This document shows, one piece after another, positions 7,877 through 16,599 of a stretch of DNA of 64,000 bases (its first letter is position 1; the number at the start of each line of letters is the position of its first letter). The position numbers and the translations under genes were made by a program. This DNA comes from Vagococcus acidifermentans (GTDB taxonomy: Bacteria; Bacillota; Bacilli; Lactobacillales; Vagococcaceae). The DNA lies in assembly GCF_003987655.1 (NCBI RefSeq), contig NZ_NGKC01000001.1:310001-374000 (forward strand). The letters are read 5' to 3'. The notes under the pieces were generated by a model that did not search any database, was not told where the DNA came from, and saw nothing but the letters and a program-made list of their open reading frames with translations.

Positions 7877-8423
7877 ACTGAAAAAGCTGATGCTGCTGGC
7901 AATGATGACCTCCCTTGATGTAGTGCTGTCGCCTTTGTTTCGGATTGAGGGGATGGCGCCGATGTCCAGTGTGATAAATGTTATCGCAGCCGTTTTGATG
8001 GGCCCTCTTTATGCGACTCTCATGGCATTGGCCTGCGGTGTATTGCGGATGATGCTGCTGGGGATTCCGCCGCTTGCCCTGACCGGCGCAGTATTCGGTG
8101 CTTTTTTTGCCGGCATCGGTTATCGCTGGGGGAAAAAAAGCGAATACGCGATGTTAGGCGAATTCATCGGGACAGGTATTATCGGCTCCCTGTTGTCCTA
8201 TCCGGTCATGGTCTGGTTTACCGGCAGTGCACAAGAGCTGTACTGGTTTGTCTACACGCCCCGCTTTGTCGGCGCGGCCATTATCGGTTCATCAGCTGCC
8301 CGAGTGGTCTTGTTGAAGTTGCAAGAGATACCTCTGTTTATCAGCATGCAGCACTTGTTTTTCGGGTTTGCGTTTGAATCGCACCCCCATAGTTTGCCTA
8401 TTTCACGATCTAAAATAAAGTAA
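7857..8423 (+). CDS. thiW: ThiW-like ECF transporter S component
   Basis: 188 residues; ATG at 7857 with GGAAGGTGA upstream, chosen over the in-frame start at 7779 that lies deep inside tenA. It is hydrophobic with about five membrane segments. The N-terminus (LLAMMTSLDVVLSPLFRIEG) and GAVFGAFFAGIGYRWGKK are typical of ThiW, the substrate-binding S subunit of energy-coupling-factor importers, predicted to carry the thiazole moiety of thiamine. It needs the EcfA/A'/T module encoded elsewhere. The last 30 or so residues are polar and look unusual for the family, perhaps a lineage-specific tail. The usual neighbours thiM, thiD and thiE are absent. Confidence 0.82.
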   Translation: MPSHSAKLKKLMLLAMMTSLDVVLSPLFRIEGMAPMSSVINVIAAVLMGPLYATLMALACGVLRMMLLGIPPLALTGAVFGAFFAGIGYRWGKKSEYAMLGEFIGTGIIGSLLSYPVMVWFTGSAQELYWFVYTPRFVGAAIIGSSAARVVLLKLQEIPLFISMQHLFFGFAFESHPHSLPISRSKIK

Positions 8424-8429
8424 TACGTC

Positions 8430-8479
8430 ACATCCCCCGTCTGGAAAAACTTGTCAGTCTTTCCAGACGGGGGATGTTG
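8430..8479. terminator. Bidirectional terminator between thiW and the deoxyinosine glycosylase gene
   Basis: Perfect 18-bp inverted repeat, arms 8430-8447 and 8460-8477, with a 12-base loop. It serves thiW on the plus strand and the convergent gene on the minus strand. Confidence 0.88.
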
Positions 8480-8480
8480 T

Positions 8481-8957
8481 TTATAAAATGGGCGTAAGCG
8501 CCTGCTGCCAGTCGATTTTCCGGTCTGCCATGCGGCTGTTGTTGGCACCGCTGGTGGACAAGCACTGGACGACTTCATAATCAGAAAAAATACCGGACGC
8601 CATCACTTCATGGTAGGCTTTTTTCCCGTTTGCAATCACGCGTTCAATCGGGGCTGCGGCGAGGAGGGAGCTGAAATCATTGAGTCTGGTTTCTTTAAAG
8701 TTGGTATCTGCACTGCCGGTCCGGTTAAAATAACCGTAAACATCCCACAAGCCAATGTGATGGGCTTTCAGTTGAACCAAACGCTCCTGATAATCTTCCG
8801 GCACAGGCAGCTTTAGGCAATCAAATATGATTCGCCAGAAGTAATTGCCGGCATTGCCGTAATACTGATTTTTTCTTAATGAAACAATACTCGGTGCGCT
8901 CCCGAGTATGAGTATTCTGGTCTGTCCGTCGTATACGGGGTCAAATCCTTTTTGCAT
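8481..8957 (-). CDS. DNA-deoxyinosine glycosylase (uracil-DNA glycosylase superfamily)
   Basis: 158 residues. It resembles the small HDG-type (family 6) branch of the UDG superfamily, which removes hypoxanthine arising from adenine deamination. The N-terminal active-site region ILILGSAPS, the YYGNAGNYFW motif, and the C-terminal CLSTSGANN motif (LPSTSPAN in the family) are present in the right order and spacing. It has the usual length. It is cytoplasmic and acts in base excision repair. The neighbouring CLC-F gene is on the same strand 81 bases upstream, but nothing suggests a shared function. MUG/TDG-like activity is possible. Confidence 0.85.
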   Translation of the reverse strand: MQKGFDPVYDGQTRILILGSAPSIVSLRKNQYYGNAGNYFWRIIFDCLKLPVPEDYQERLVQLKAHHIGLWDVYGYFNRTGSADTNFKETRLNDFSSLLAAAPIERVIANGKKAYHEVMASGIFSDYEVVQCLSTSGANNSRMADRKIDWQQALTPIL

Positions 8958-9038
8958 CTTCTATCCTTCCTCGGTAGTCTTTATCTTTTATTGTAAAACA
9001 GATGTCTGTGTTTGACAATTTACGGGCACAATTCTCGG

Positions 9039-10250
9039 TTATCGGATGCCCTGTTTTTGCTGCGGATAAATGGATTTATTCATGTTGCAGAGGTAGGCAG
9101 CCGTACATACGATAAAAAAATAAGGAGTATAGTGAAATCCGAATACTTCAGCTCCGATAAAAATCGGCGCAAGAAAAGTGTTGGTGGCACTGCCGAAAAC
9201 AGCAGCATAACCCATCGCAGCCGTTAAAGCAGGCGGCAATCCGACAACTTGACTTAAAACCATGCCAAGCGATGCCCCAATGGAAAACAAAGGTGTGACC
9301 TCGCCGCCCTGGAACCCGGCGCTGATGGTCAAGACCGTCAACAGCAGTTTCAAAAGCCAGTCATAGCTGTAAATCGTTCCGGCTGAAAAACTGGCATCAA
9401 TCAAATTCGTCCCTAAGCCCGAATAGCGGCCTTGGTACATAATAAACAGCAGGCAGCTGGCAATGACGCCGATGATGCCGATGCGGACAACAGGATGGCT
9501 GATACGTGCCGCCAAGTACTGTTTTGTCCGGTTGAGCGAAGCGGCAAACAGCAGTCCTGTAAGGCCGAACACAACACCTGCAACAGCCAGTTTCAGCAGT
9601 GTCGTGCCATTCAACTGAACCGGACTGTTCAATGCAACCGTAAATGCTTCAAGTCCCAATTTTCCCGCAACGGCACTGGCTGTGAAAGCAGCGATTGTTG
9701 AGGAAAGCAAGGCTTCGTATTTGAACGAGCCGATGACCAGCACCTCCAATGCGAAAAAAATGGCTGCGATGGGCGTTTGAAACAATCCAGCGAAACCGGC
9801 TGCCATACCGGTCGCAAGAAACAGACTGCTCTGGCTACCGCGGCCGGCGTAGCGCCCGACCCAGTTTGAAACAGTTGCCCCCAGCTGCACGGCCACGCCT
9901 TCCCGGCCGGCACTGCCGCCGAATAAGTGGGTCAGCCAAGTACCGACCATGACAAAGGGAATCAGCCGTTTGGGGATGACTGACTCCTTTTCGTGACCTA
10001 CCCGAAAGACCAGTGTCATTCCCTGGCTGGCATTTTTCCCGTAAGTGATAAACAGATAAGTGAAAATCATCCCAGCCGGTGCAAGAAAAGGAAGCAAGTA
10101 TTGAACATTCTGCTCCCGCGCTCCTGATACGGCCAACAATACTTGACCAAACAGGGAATCAAGACTCCCGACGATTCCCCCGATGATTAAACTGGCAACA
10201 ATCAAGACCAGCAAGTTGCCGGCTTTCTTATTTTGTGTGTAGCGGTCGAT
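9039..10250 (-). CDS. CLC-F type fluoride/proton antiporter
   Basis: About 404 residues, multi-pass membrane protein. The sequence GGSAGREGVAVQLGA replaces the GREGP of chloride CLCs, and the later GGEVTPLFSIG motif also fits the fluoride-specific CLC-F branch, which exports F-. The upstream fluoride riboswitch supports this strongly. Start site: the frame is open to 10310, but that TTG lies inside the riboswitch terminator. The ribosome site GGAGG (10262-10258) is followed by ATC codons at 10253 and 10250 with no ATG, GTG or TTG in reach. ATC at 10250, spacing 7, is used here provisionally. The next canonical option is a TTG about 12 codons downstream, at the edge of the first membrane segment. 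Confidence 0.88.
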   Translation of the reverse strand: MDRYTQNKKAGNLLVLIVASLIIGGIVGSLDSLFGQVLLAVSGAREQNVQYLLPFLAPAGMIFTYLFITYGKNASQGMTLVFRVGHEKESVIPKRLIPFVMVGTWLTHLFGGSAGREGVAVQLGATVSNWVGRYAGRGSQSSLFLATGMAAGFAGLFQTPIAAIFFALEVLVIGSFKYEALLSSTIAAFTASAVAGKLGLEAFTVALNSPVQLNGTTLLKLAVAGVVFGLTGLLFAASLNRTKQYLAARISHPVVRIGIIGVIASCLLFIMYQGRYSGLGTNLIDASFSAGTIYSYDWLLKLLLTVLTISAGFQGGEVTPLFSIGASLGMVLSQVVGLPPALTAAMGYAAVFGSATNTFLAPIFIGAEVFGFHYTPYFFIVCTAAYLCNMNKSIYPQQKQGIR

Positions 10251-10282
10251 GATAACCCCTCCTTTTCTCTGATGTTTCCCAA

Positions 10283-10321
10283 TAAAAAAGACTCCTGCCC
10301 TTGCTGTCAAGGCCAGAAGTC
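10283..10321 (-). terminator. Fluoride-riboswitch expression-platform terminator
   Basis: On the minus strand GACTTCTG (10321-10314) pairs with CAGGAGTC (10297-10290), with an inner CCTT/AAGG stem, followed by TTTTTT. The 5' arm is also the 3' end of the aptamer, so ligand-bound aptamer and terminator exclude each other: fluoride should turn the gene on. Confidence 0.88.
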
Positions 10322-10377
10322 ATTAGCCGGTTGCGGCGGTTTAGAACGAACGTGTTCAAGGGAGACATCATTCCCTT
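10314..10377 (-). ncRNA. Fluoride riboswitch (crcB motif)
   Basis: Minus-strand sequence contains GGGAATGATGTCTCCC, an AAC linker, a GCC...GGC stem and the 3' signature GGCTAATGACTTCTG, in the order and spacing of the crcB-motif pseudoknot aptamer. Its 3' strand overlaps an intrinsic terminator and it leads into a CLC-F gene, the classical regulon member. Confidence 0.9.
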
Positions 10378-10390
10378 TCTTTCTGTTGTC

Positions 10391-10419
10391 AGTTTACCGA
10401 GAAAAAAAGCAAGTGTCAA
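10391..10419 (-). promoter_or_regulatory. Promoter of the fluoride riboswitch-CLC-F unit
   Basis: Minus strand TTGACA (10419-10414), 17-base spacer, TAAACT (10396-10391). The predicted start is just upstream of the aptamer. Confidence 0.8.
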
Positions 10420-10563
10420 GTGTTCTTCGGCCGACATTTAATGAGCAATCAGCGGTTTTCCGGGCATTTGGCCCCATTCTTCTTTGTGTAACCGGTCAAA
10501 TACTGGTAAGATGAAAGTGGGGAAGTCTTGTTTTTAATGACTCTTACAGCCAATCGGTGTGTT

Positions 10564-10592
10564 TTGACACTTAACGGTAAAATTTGTAATAT
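10564..10592 (+). promoter_or_regulatory. Promoter of the lemA operon
   Basis: TTGACA (10564-10569), 17-base spacer, TAATAT (10587-10592), about 100 bases upstream of the lemA start. The 10420-10563 stretch shows no gene. Confidence 0.6.
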
Positions 10593-10697
10593 TTTTGTAA
10601 AAATCAGCCCTTAGCCCTATGACGCTCACTGGCGACAGCGATAAAATTGATATATTACCAGATGAAGCAATTAAAACAACTAAAGGAGTTGGTAATA

Positions 10698-11282
10698 ATG
10701 AAAAAGAAAACAATAGTGTTAAGTAGTATCGGAGTCGTCATCGCTTTGATCGCTGTCTTTTTTATAACAACGTACAACAATCTGGTATCGCTGGACAATG
10801 ACGTCAGCGCCAAATGGTCGCAAGTCGATAATGTGATGCAGCGGCGGTATGATTTAATTCCAAATCTTGTGAATAGTGTCAAAGGCAGTATGAAGCAAGA
10901 GCAGACAGTTTTTAATAATATAACTGAAGCCAGAAAGGCATACGCCAATGCAACAGACGAAACATCAAAAATAGCCGCAGACAATCAAATCGGCGAATCT
11001 GTCGGCACGCTGGTGAATATCATTCACGAGCAGTACCCTGAATTGGGATCAAATGAAAATGTCAAAACGCTGATGACTCAGCTGGAAGGTACTGAAAACC
11101 GTATCTCTGTTGAACGCAAGCGTTACATTGATACTGTCAACGAGTATAATAAATCAATCGTTCGGTTCCCAAGAAATGTGGTAGCCAACATGTTCGGTTT
11201 TGAAAAGAAAGATAACTTCGAAGCAGAATCGGGCGCAGAAACTGTTCCGACTGTTGACTTTGATACAGAAGGCAGCAACTAA
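10698..11282 (+). CDS. lemA: LemA family protein
   Basis: 194 residues; ATG chosen for the AAAGGAGTT site 8 bases upstream. An N-terminal membrane segment (IVLSSIGVVIALIAVFFITT) is followed by the LemA helical domain with the conserved YNNLVSLDNDV, WSQVDNVMQRRYDLIPNLV and EQYPEL-like motifs, and IVRFPRNVVANMFGF near the C-terminus. The N-in, helical-bundle-out topology is family knowledge. LemA proteins are widespread and their role is uncertain, often linked with membrane stress. The 3' neighbour encodes a TPM-domain protein, a pairing seen often and suggesting joint action at the envelope. Confidence 0.92.
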   Translation: MKKKTIVLSSIGVVIALIAVFFITTYNNLVSLDNDVSAKWSQVDNVMQRRYDLIPNLVNSVKGSMKQEQTVFNNITEARKAYANATDETSKIAADNQIGESVGTLVNIIHEQYPELGSNENVKTLMTQLEGTENRISVERKRYIDTVNEYNKSIVRFPRNVVANMFGFEKKDNFEAESGAETVPTVDFDTEGSN

Positions 11283-11306
11283 GGACCATCAAAAGGGGTG
11301 GGAATA

Positions 11307-12317
11307 ATGAAAAGAATGTTGACAAACAGGGATGGCTCAGTCATTTTCCGTCGACTGTTACTCCTTCTCTTGATACCTTTTACTATGTTAACAAGCGCTG
11401 CCGTGTATGCCGAAACGATTTACGTGCAGGATGATGCGAATGTTCTATCTGAAGCGACAAAGCAAAAAATTGCAGATTATAATGCAACCTATGCTTCACT
11501 CGAAAAGAAACCAGAACTTCTGGTGAAAACAGTCCAGTCATTACCGGAAGGCCAGTCTATTGAGGAATACTCCATGGAGCTGGCAGAAACATACAAAGTC
11601 GGGGACAAAGAACACGACAGCGGTGTGATATACACATTAGCGATTGATGAACGGCAGTCCAGACTGGAAGTCGGCTATGGCTTGGAGGATGAGATTCCTG
11701 ATGCCATGACGGATGTTGTGACCGATGAAACAGTCAAAGATTTTTTCAGGGAAGAAGATTACGACAGCGGGATTTCAGCAGTTGTCGACAATATCAATGC
11801 GCTTCTGACGCACGAGAAAACGATTGAAGATTTTGAAGAAGAAGATAACAGTGGTGTGCTGGTGGTAATTATGGTTGCGCTGGGAGCGTTCGGTTTTCTT
11901 GCTTACGCACTTGCCAGATACAGCAAATACCGCCAGATTAAAGACCAATACGCAAAAGATTTCTTTAACCAAGCAGACGACATGGGCATTTACTTGCCGC
12001 CGAATGTCAACATATTTACCAGTAAAGACCAGACAGTCAAAGATGTCCAACAGGCACTCCGCACAAAAAATAAAGCTCGCGACGACGAGTGGCTGCCTGA
12101 CTATTACGATTTCCTGTTTGCCGGCGGTTTTCTGACCTTTTGGGCCTTCTGTTTTGCCACTAGTGCGATTAGAGGAACCAGTGTCTACACTAATCACGGC
12201 GGCTGGTTTTATGGCGGTGATAATGATGACCACGATTCCTTCTTCGGCGGCGGAGGCAGCGGCGGGTCGTTCGGCGGCGGTTCCTTTGGGGGCGGCGGCG
12301 GGACATCCAGCTGGTAA
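11307..12317 (+). CDS. TPM domain-containing membrane protein (YgcG-like)
   Basis: 336 residues from the ATG at 11307, preceded by AAGGGGTGGG. It starts with a signal peptide (LLLLLLIPFTMLTSAAVYAE). An extracellular TPM domain spans about residues 35-165 (YVQDDANVLSE, the EYSMELAETYKVG region and a GLEDEIPD motif), then a membrane segment (VLVVIMVALGAFGFLAYALA). A cytoplasmic or second membrane region ends in a Gly/Ser-rich tail (FFGGGGSGGSFGGG) typical of the family. TPM proteins are implicated in photosystem repair in plants and have unknown roles in bacteria. Being in an operon with lemA is the usual context. A bidirectional terminator follows. Confidence 0.88.
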   Translation: MKRMLTNRDGSVIFRRLLLLLLIPFTMLTSAAVYAETIYVQDDANVLSEATKQKIADYNATYASLEKKPELLVKTVQSLPEGQSIEEYSMELAETYKVGDKEHDSGVIYTLAIDERQSRLEVGYGLEDEIPDAMTDVVTDETVKDFFREEDYDSGISAVVDNINALLTHEKTIEDFEEEDNSGVLVVIMVALGAFGFLAYALARYSKYRQIKDQYAKDFFNQADDMGIYLPPNVNIFTSKDQTVKDVQQALRTKNKARDDEWLPDYYDFLFAGGFLTFWAFCFATSAIRGTSVYTNHGGWFYGGDNDDHDSFFGGGGSGGSFGGGSFGGGGGTSSW

Positions 12318-12379
12318 GCGGACAAGCACTGCTGGAAAAAAATGCGAAGCCCGTTGTTTTTTCAAATAATTGTCAGTTA

Positions 12380-12422
12380 AAAGACAGGTCACTAGTTATC
12401 AGGACAGTGACCTGTCTTTTTT
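12380..12422. terminator. Bidirectional terminator between the TPM gene and yesN-like gene
   Basis: Perfect 14-bp stem AAAGACAGGTCACT / AGTGACCTGTCTTT (12380-12393, 12406-12419) with T-runs on both strands. Confidence 0.9.
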
Positions 12423-12476
12423 TGTTTGAAATAAACTGACAATTATTTTGATGCAGGCGTTCGGGTTGGAGCCAAG

Positions 12477-14018
12477 TCATTGCACATTATTGACTCCGTG
12501 ATAAAGCAGTTTATTTGCCCGCGCTTTGTTAGGGGTAAAGCCATATTCTTTTTTATACAAACGGTAAAAATAACTGATATCTTCATAACCAAGTTCTTTT
12601 GAAATTTGGCGGATACTTTTGTCGGTCTGGATGATTTGCTCATTGGCTTGTTTCAAACGCAATTGGTGGCAATACTGATTGTAGCTTGTGCCGATTTCTT
12701 TTTGAAAGAGCTGGCCTAAGTATGCCGGGTTCATATTAAAATGGTCTGCCAAATCCTTCAACGAGTAATGTATTGATAAATCTTTCTCGACCATGCGCAG
12801 CATCCGCTGGATAATGGGTGAAACAGTCGTCTGCGATAGTTGCAGGCGGGCAATCAGCTGCTCTGCATCAGCAAGCAACAATGCGAAAATTTCTTGAGTG
12901 GTCTTTTTTTGCGTGATTTTTCCGATCAAAGCACGCAAAAAAGTGATTTCATCATCATCAGAGATACCGGCATCGACCGAAATTCGATAAAGCATTAAAC
13001 CGATACCAATGGTGATATTTTGAATGCTGCTTGGCGAAAGCTGTGTCTGTTTGATAGCCGCTTCAAGCTGCAGGAATTTACTTTTTACAGAAGCTAATGA
13101 CTGTTGATGAATCAGCTCAGTCAATTCCTCATGGGAGATCAACCGTTCGGTTAATTGGGCATTCTTTTTGATATCATGCTCGCTGACGATTTTTCCAAAA
13201 CCGAAAACCAGGCTGTACGACTGGAGTTTTTGTGCACTGTCATAAGAGATGTGCGATTCGTTCGCTATTGTTACAGGCGTGCCGATGGTCACAAATAATT
13301 CTCTGAAAAAGAACAGTTGTTCAAGCCGGCTTGTCAGACGTGTTTGCAGGCGCGAGTCGTACTGGCATAGCAGTGCAAGTTCTTCAGAAGAAATATTGAT
13401 GACCAGCCCGTCCGGCATTGCAGCTTTCAGTTGCAAAATCAATTCATCTTTGTATTCGGGTGCTAAAGAGGACTGCCATTTAATTGTAACAACGGCAATC
13501 TCATGCCAGTTGTCAAATGGTTTTAAAAGTTCTGACCAATTGTCAAAATCATGTTCGACTAAATTATTTTGAATGAGCCGCCGAAAGAAATTGTCTTTAA
13601 AAATCTCTTTTTCGTCTGTAGTCCACAACTGTTTGTGGGAACGTTCATTGGTGATTTTATCCAGTGTTTCCTGAATTGTTTGGATTAGTTCCGTTTGATT
13701 AATCGGCTTGATCAGATAATTTTCTATTCCGAGCAGAATTCCTTCCTTAGCATAAGAAAAATCATCGTAACTGCTGATAATAATCGATTTAAAAGGGATA
13801 GGCAGTTTTTTCATTTCTTTAATCAAGTCCAGCCCGCTCATTTTCGGCATGCGGATATCGGTCATCACAATTTCCGGCCGTTCCTTTTGAAAGATAGCCA
13901 GTGCTTCCTGACCGGAATTGGCGAGATAGATGTCAGTCAGTTTGAGGTTTGCCTGCTCAATGAGCTGTTTGATTCCTTTTAAAATGAGCTTTTCATCATC
14001 CACGATTAGTAATTTCAA
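12477..14018 (-). CDS. YesN-type response regulator with AraC-family DNA-binding domain
   Basis: 513 residues from a TTG start preceded by GGGAGGAG; the start overlaps the kinase stop (TTGA). The receiver domain starts MKLLIVDDEKL, with phospho-acceptor Asp54 in IVMTDIRMPKMSG and the switch Lys in NYLIKPINQ. A long linker covers residues 125-410. The C-terminus is an AraC two-helix-turn-helix domain (SLKDLADHFNMNPAYLGQLF and IRQISKELGYEDISYFYRLY). With the adjacent YesM-type kinase it should control the divergent ABC importer and glycosidases. Translational coupling to the kinase supports a cognate pair. Confidence 0.92.
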   Translation of the reverse strand: MKLLIVDDEKLILKGIKQLIEQANLKLTDIYLANSGQEALAIFQKERPEIVMTDIRMPKMSGLDLIKEMKKLPIPFKSIIISSYDDFSYAKEGILLGIENYLIKPINQTELIQTIQETLDKITNERSHKQLWTTDEKEIFKDNFFRRLIQNNLVEHDFDNWSELLKPFDNWHEIAVVTIKWQSSLAPEYKDELILQLKAAMPDGLVINISSEELALLCQYDSRLQTRLTSRLEQLFFFRELFVTIGTPVTIANESHISYDSAQKLQSYSLVFGFGKIVSEHDIKKNAQLTERLISHEELTELIHQQSLASVKSKFLQLEAAIKQTQLSPSSIQNITIGIGLMLYRISVDAGISDDDEITFLRALIGKITQKKTTQEIFALLLADAEQLIARLQLSQTTVSPIIQRMLRMVEKDLSIHYSLKDLADHFNMNPAYLGQLFQKEIGTSYNQYCHQLRLKQANEQIIQTDKSIRQISKELGYEDISYFYRLYKKEYGFTPNKARANKLLYHGVNNVQ

Positions 14019-15778
14019 TTGGACTCCTCCCTTACCTGAAATGGGATTCTCAATGATACCGTTGTGCCGCCCCATTCATTGCCGGCGACGGACACCCCGT
14101 ATTGTTCCCCAAACAATTCTTTGATGCGCTGATGAACATTCAGCAAGCCCATCGAGTCGCTTGCTTCAACATCGTTGTCCACCAGTTGTTGGTTGATTTG
14201 CTTTAGTTTTTCTTCAGAAATACCTTTTCCGTTATCTTGAACCTGAATCAGGATGTCAGTCTTTTCCTTTGTGCAGGCAATCTCAATGAAGTTGTTGTCC
14301 TCTTCCTGCTTGATGCCATGGACGACATAGTTTTCAATCAACGGCTGAATCGACAACTTTTCAATCAGTGCTTCTTCGATTTCTTCACTGAAAGAAATAT
14401 CGTAAAACAAACGGTCTTCAAATCTGATTTCAAATAAGCGCAAATAGCTGTCGCACAAACTTAATTCGTCCTTGAGGGTTGTCAATTCCTTGCCCTTGAT
14501 CATGTTTTTATATAATCGTGATGCCGTAAAGAGCATTTCGGCCACGTCATCATCATGGTTGATGACTGCTTTCATGCGGATTGATTCAAGTGTATTGTAA
14601 AGAAAATGCGGGTTGATTTGGGCACGCAGTGTTTTCATTTGATAGTTTTTTTGTTTAATTTGGCTGACGTACACATTATCAATGTATTTTTTTAGCTGCA
14701 GTGCCATTTTGTCAAGATTGACATTGATGACATCCAGTTCGTCACCTTTGTGTTCACTCGCAACAGGCGCTGTAAAGCTGTCAAATTCTCCATTTTGGAT
14801 TGCAGTCATTTTGTTGATGATGTTGCCCAGTTTATAGTCAAATTGCCGCAAGTGTTTAAAACTGAGCGGAATAGCGAGAAGGACAATCAGGACAGAAACC
14901 AGCGCAAAATAAAAATAAACAAAATATACTTGCTGCAGCAGTTTGTCAGGATTTTCTTTGCTGACAAGTTGATAATTGCCGCTGACATTGTCGATTTGAA
15001 TCGTTTTCAATTTTTCGCCGTCCAAGTCCGGATTGGTCGCAAACAGTAACTCCCCCTCATTATAGAGAAAGAGTTCCCCGGAAGAGGCACGGTTTTTTTT
15101 GGTCAATTCCTCGTACAAATTAGATAAATCAAATATGTAGTACATTTCCGCGACATTATCCAGACTGGCCGGATTATTCAAAGTCTTGTGAAAGCTGATG
15201 TAATTATCGCTTTTGTCGTTTTCCAAGTTGAGCAAGCTGACCAGCTGTTTGGTATTGATGCTGCGTTCAGGAAATGGGGCGGTCAGATACTGTAAGTAGT
15301 CCCCATCGGTATTGGAAAACAATCTGACATGTTGATTGTCGGTATTGTAGAATACGATTTTGACACAATTCGGGTATGTATAAAATACTTTTTTGACAAA
15401 ATTCAATGTGCCTAAATAGCTGGAGGCATCATCTGCCATGTAGCGGTCGGTCTTGAATTCAAAATAATCACCGTAATCCAGAGAAATAAAATTGCCTAAA
15501 TCTTCCAGATAAGGCTGCTGGAAAAACAATTCGTCTGTCAGCGTATCAATGACGGTTTTTTCTTTCGTCAGCTCTGCTTTGAGACTCATAAAATTATCCG
15601 CTAGAAGGTTGTCTTTCTCTTGTTTTAAATTTAGTACATACGAGTATACAAAGAAAAATAAAATCGTGATTAAACTAAGGATAATAAAAACATACTGGTA
15701 AAAAAGATGACGGAATGTTTTTAATTTAAAAAGATTTATTTTTTTAAAACTGTGAGGTAGGTTCATCCGGCAAGTCAT
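14015..15778 (-). CDS. YesM-type sensor histidine kinase
   Basis: 587 residues (a second Met at codon 5 is an alternative start). Membrane segments at about residues 24-48 and 285-308 bracket an extracellular sensor domain of some 235 residues. A HAMP-like linker follows, then the His_kinase (PF06580) domain with His391 in QINPHFLYNTLES and an HATPase with QPLIENYVVHGI and NGKGI motifs. Such kinases sense oligosaccharides, often with help of a transporter. Its gene overlaps the DUF624 gene upstream and the response regulator downstream, forming a three-gene unit divergent from the ABC operon. Confidence 0.92.
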   Translation of the reverse strand: MTCRMNLPHSFKKINLFKLKTFRHLFYQYVFIILSLITILFFFVYSYVLNLKQEKDNLLADNFMSLKAELTKEKTVIDTLTDELFFQQPYLEDLGNFISLDYGDYFEFKTDRYMADDASSYLGTLNFVKKVFYTYPNCVKIVFYNTDNQHVRLFSNTDGDYLQYLTAPFPERSINTKQLVSLLNLENDKSDNYISFHKTLNNPASLDNVAEMYYIFDLSNLYEELTKKNRASSGELFLYNEGELLFATNPDLDGEKLKTIQIDNVSGNYQLVSKENPDKLLQQVYFVYFYFALVSVLIVLLAIPLSFKHLRQFDYKLGNIINKMTAIQNGEFDSFTAPVASEHKGDELDVINVNLDKMALQLKKYIDNVYVSQIKQKNYQMKTLRAQINPHFLYNTLESIRMKAVINHDDDVAEMLFTASRLYKNMIKGKELTTLKDELSLCDSYLRLFEIRFEDRLFYDISFSEEIEEALIEKLSIQPLIENYVVHGIKQEEDNNFIEIACTKEKTDILIQVQDNGKGISEEKLKQINQQLVDNDVEASDSMGLLNVHQRIKELFGEQYGVSVAGNEWGGTTVSLRIPFQVREESN

Positions 15779-16457
15779 CCTTTTCTGCAGTTAAACGTTG
15801 ATTAATCCGGTGCTGCAAATCATTAAATGAAAAACTTGTGAATAAAAACGTAAACAGACTGAAAACGAACAACAGCAGACTGGCTGGAAATTCGTTGACC
15901 AATAGCAGCACAAAAACCGCATAAATTACTGTGAAAAGAGGCAACAGCGGTTTTTTAAAAAGAATAATCAAGGCGTTTTTTATGTTCGTTTGAAACGTAT
16001 TTTGAAACAGCGCGATTTCCAAGCTGAGTATCGGAAACAGCAACATCAGCACCAATTTGCTAAACAGATATACTGGTGCGAGCAGGCTCAACACCGGAAA
16101 GAGGCTCATGGCAAGGTTAAAAAAGCTTAAAAAAAACAAAACCAGCTGAATAAACATTAGCGGGAGCATTTCCTTTGAAAAACTTTGGATGTAGGTGGTA
16201 AAAAACACACGGTAACAGCCGGCATCCGGCAGTTCAATGGCTTTGAAAGAGCTTCTGAATAACGCAATGAGTGACGGGCCAAGCGTTAAGCTCAGTATAA
16301 AAAACAAAAAAGAAGATTCGGCTAATGTAGACGGCCCGAACAGGAGAGCTGCTGCAACTAGAGGCAGGTTGCTTCCTATGAACAAAACGTTCAAAACAAT
16401 GATGCGAATCACTGTCTGTGTTAAAAAAATCGGGTTGACGTGTCGTTTCTCATCCAT
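15744..16457 (-). CDS. YesL/DUF624 family membrane protein
   Basis: 237 residues with about five hydrophobic segments; ATG preceded by AAAGGGG. The N-terminal VLNVLFIGSNLPLVAAALLFGPSTLA and the FNLAMSLFPVLSLLAPVYLF segment fit the DUF624 (YesL) family, regularly encoded with YesMN two-component systems and LplB/YtcP sugar ABC importers. The function is not established; it may help the kinase sense the importer or its ligand. Its 3' end overlaps the kinase start by 35 bases. Confidence 0.82.
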   Translation of the reverse strand: MDEKRHVNPIFLTQTVIRIIVLNVLFIGSNLPLVAAALLFGPSTLAESSFLFFILSLTLGPSLIALFRSSFKAIELPDAGCYRVFFTTYIQSFSKEMLPLMFIQLVLFFLSFFNLAMSLFPVLSLLAPVYLFSKLVLMLLFPILSLEIALFQNTFQTNIKNALIILFKKPLLPLFTVIYAVFVLLLVNEFPASLLLFVFSLFTFLFTSFSFNDLQHRINQRLTAEKDDLPDEPTSQF

Positions 16458-16599
16458 AATTGGAACCCCTTTCTTTTTTGTGAAAACAATCAGTGCTAGC
16501 TATATTAACTATAAAATAGAACCTGACAAAAGTCTAATGTTCCTGAAATATTTCCACTGAGCAACTATAATTCATACAATAAATCTAAAATTTCACCAA

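Noticed and set aside
11775-12392. 205-codon open frame antisense to the TPM gene
   Set aside because: It is Ala/Pro-rich from the reverse of Gly/Ser repeats, has no ribosome site and matches nothing; the plus-strand gene explains the region.
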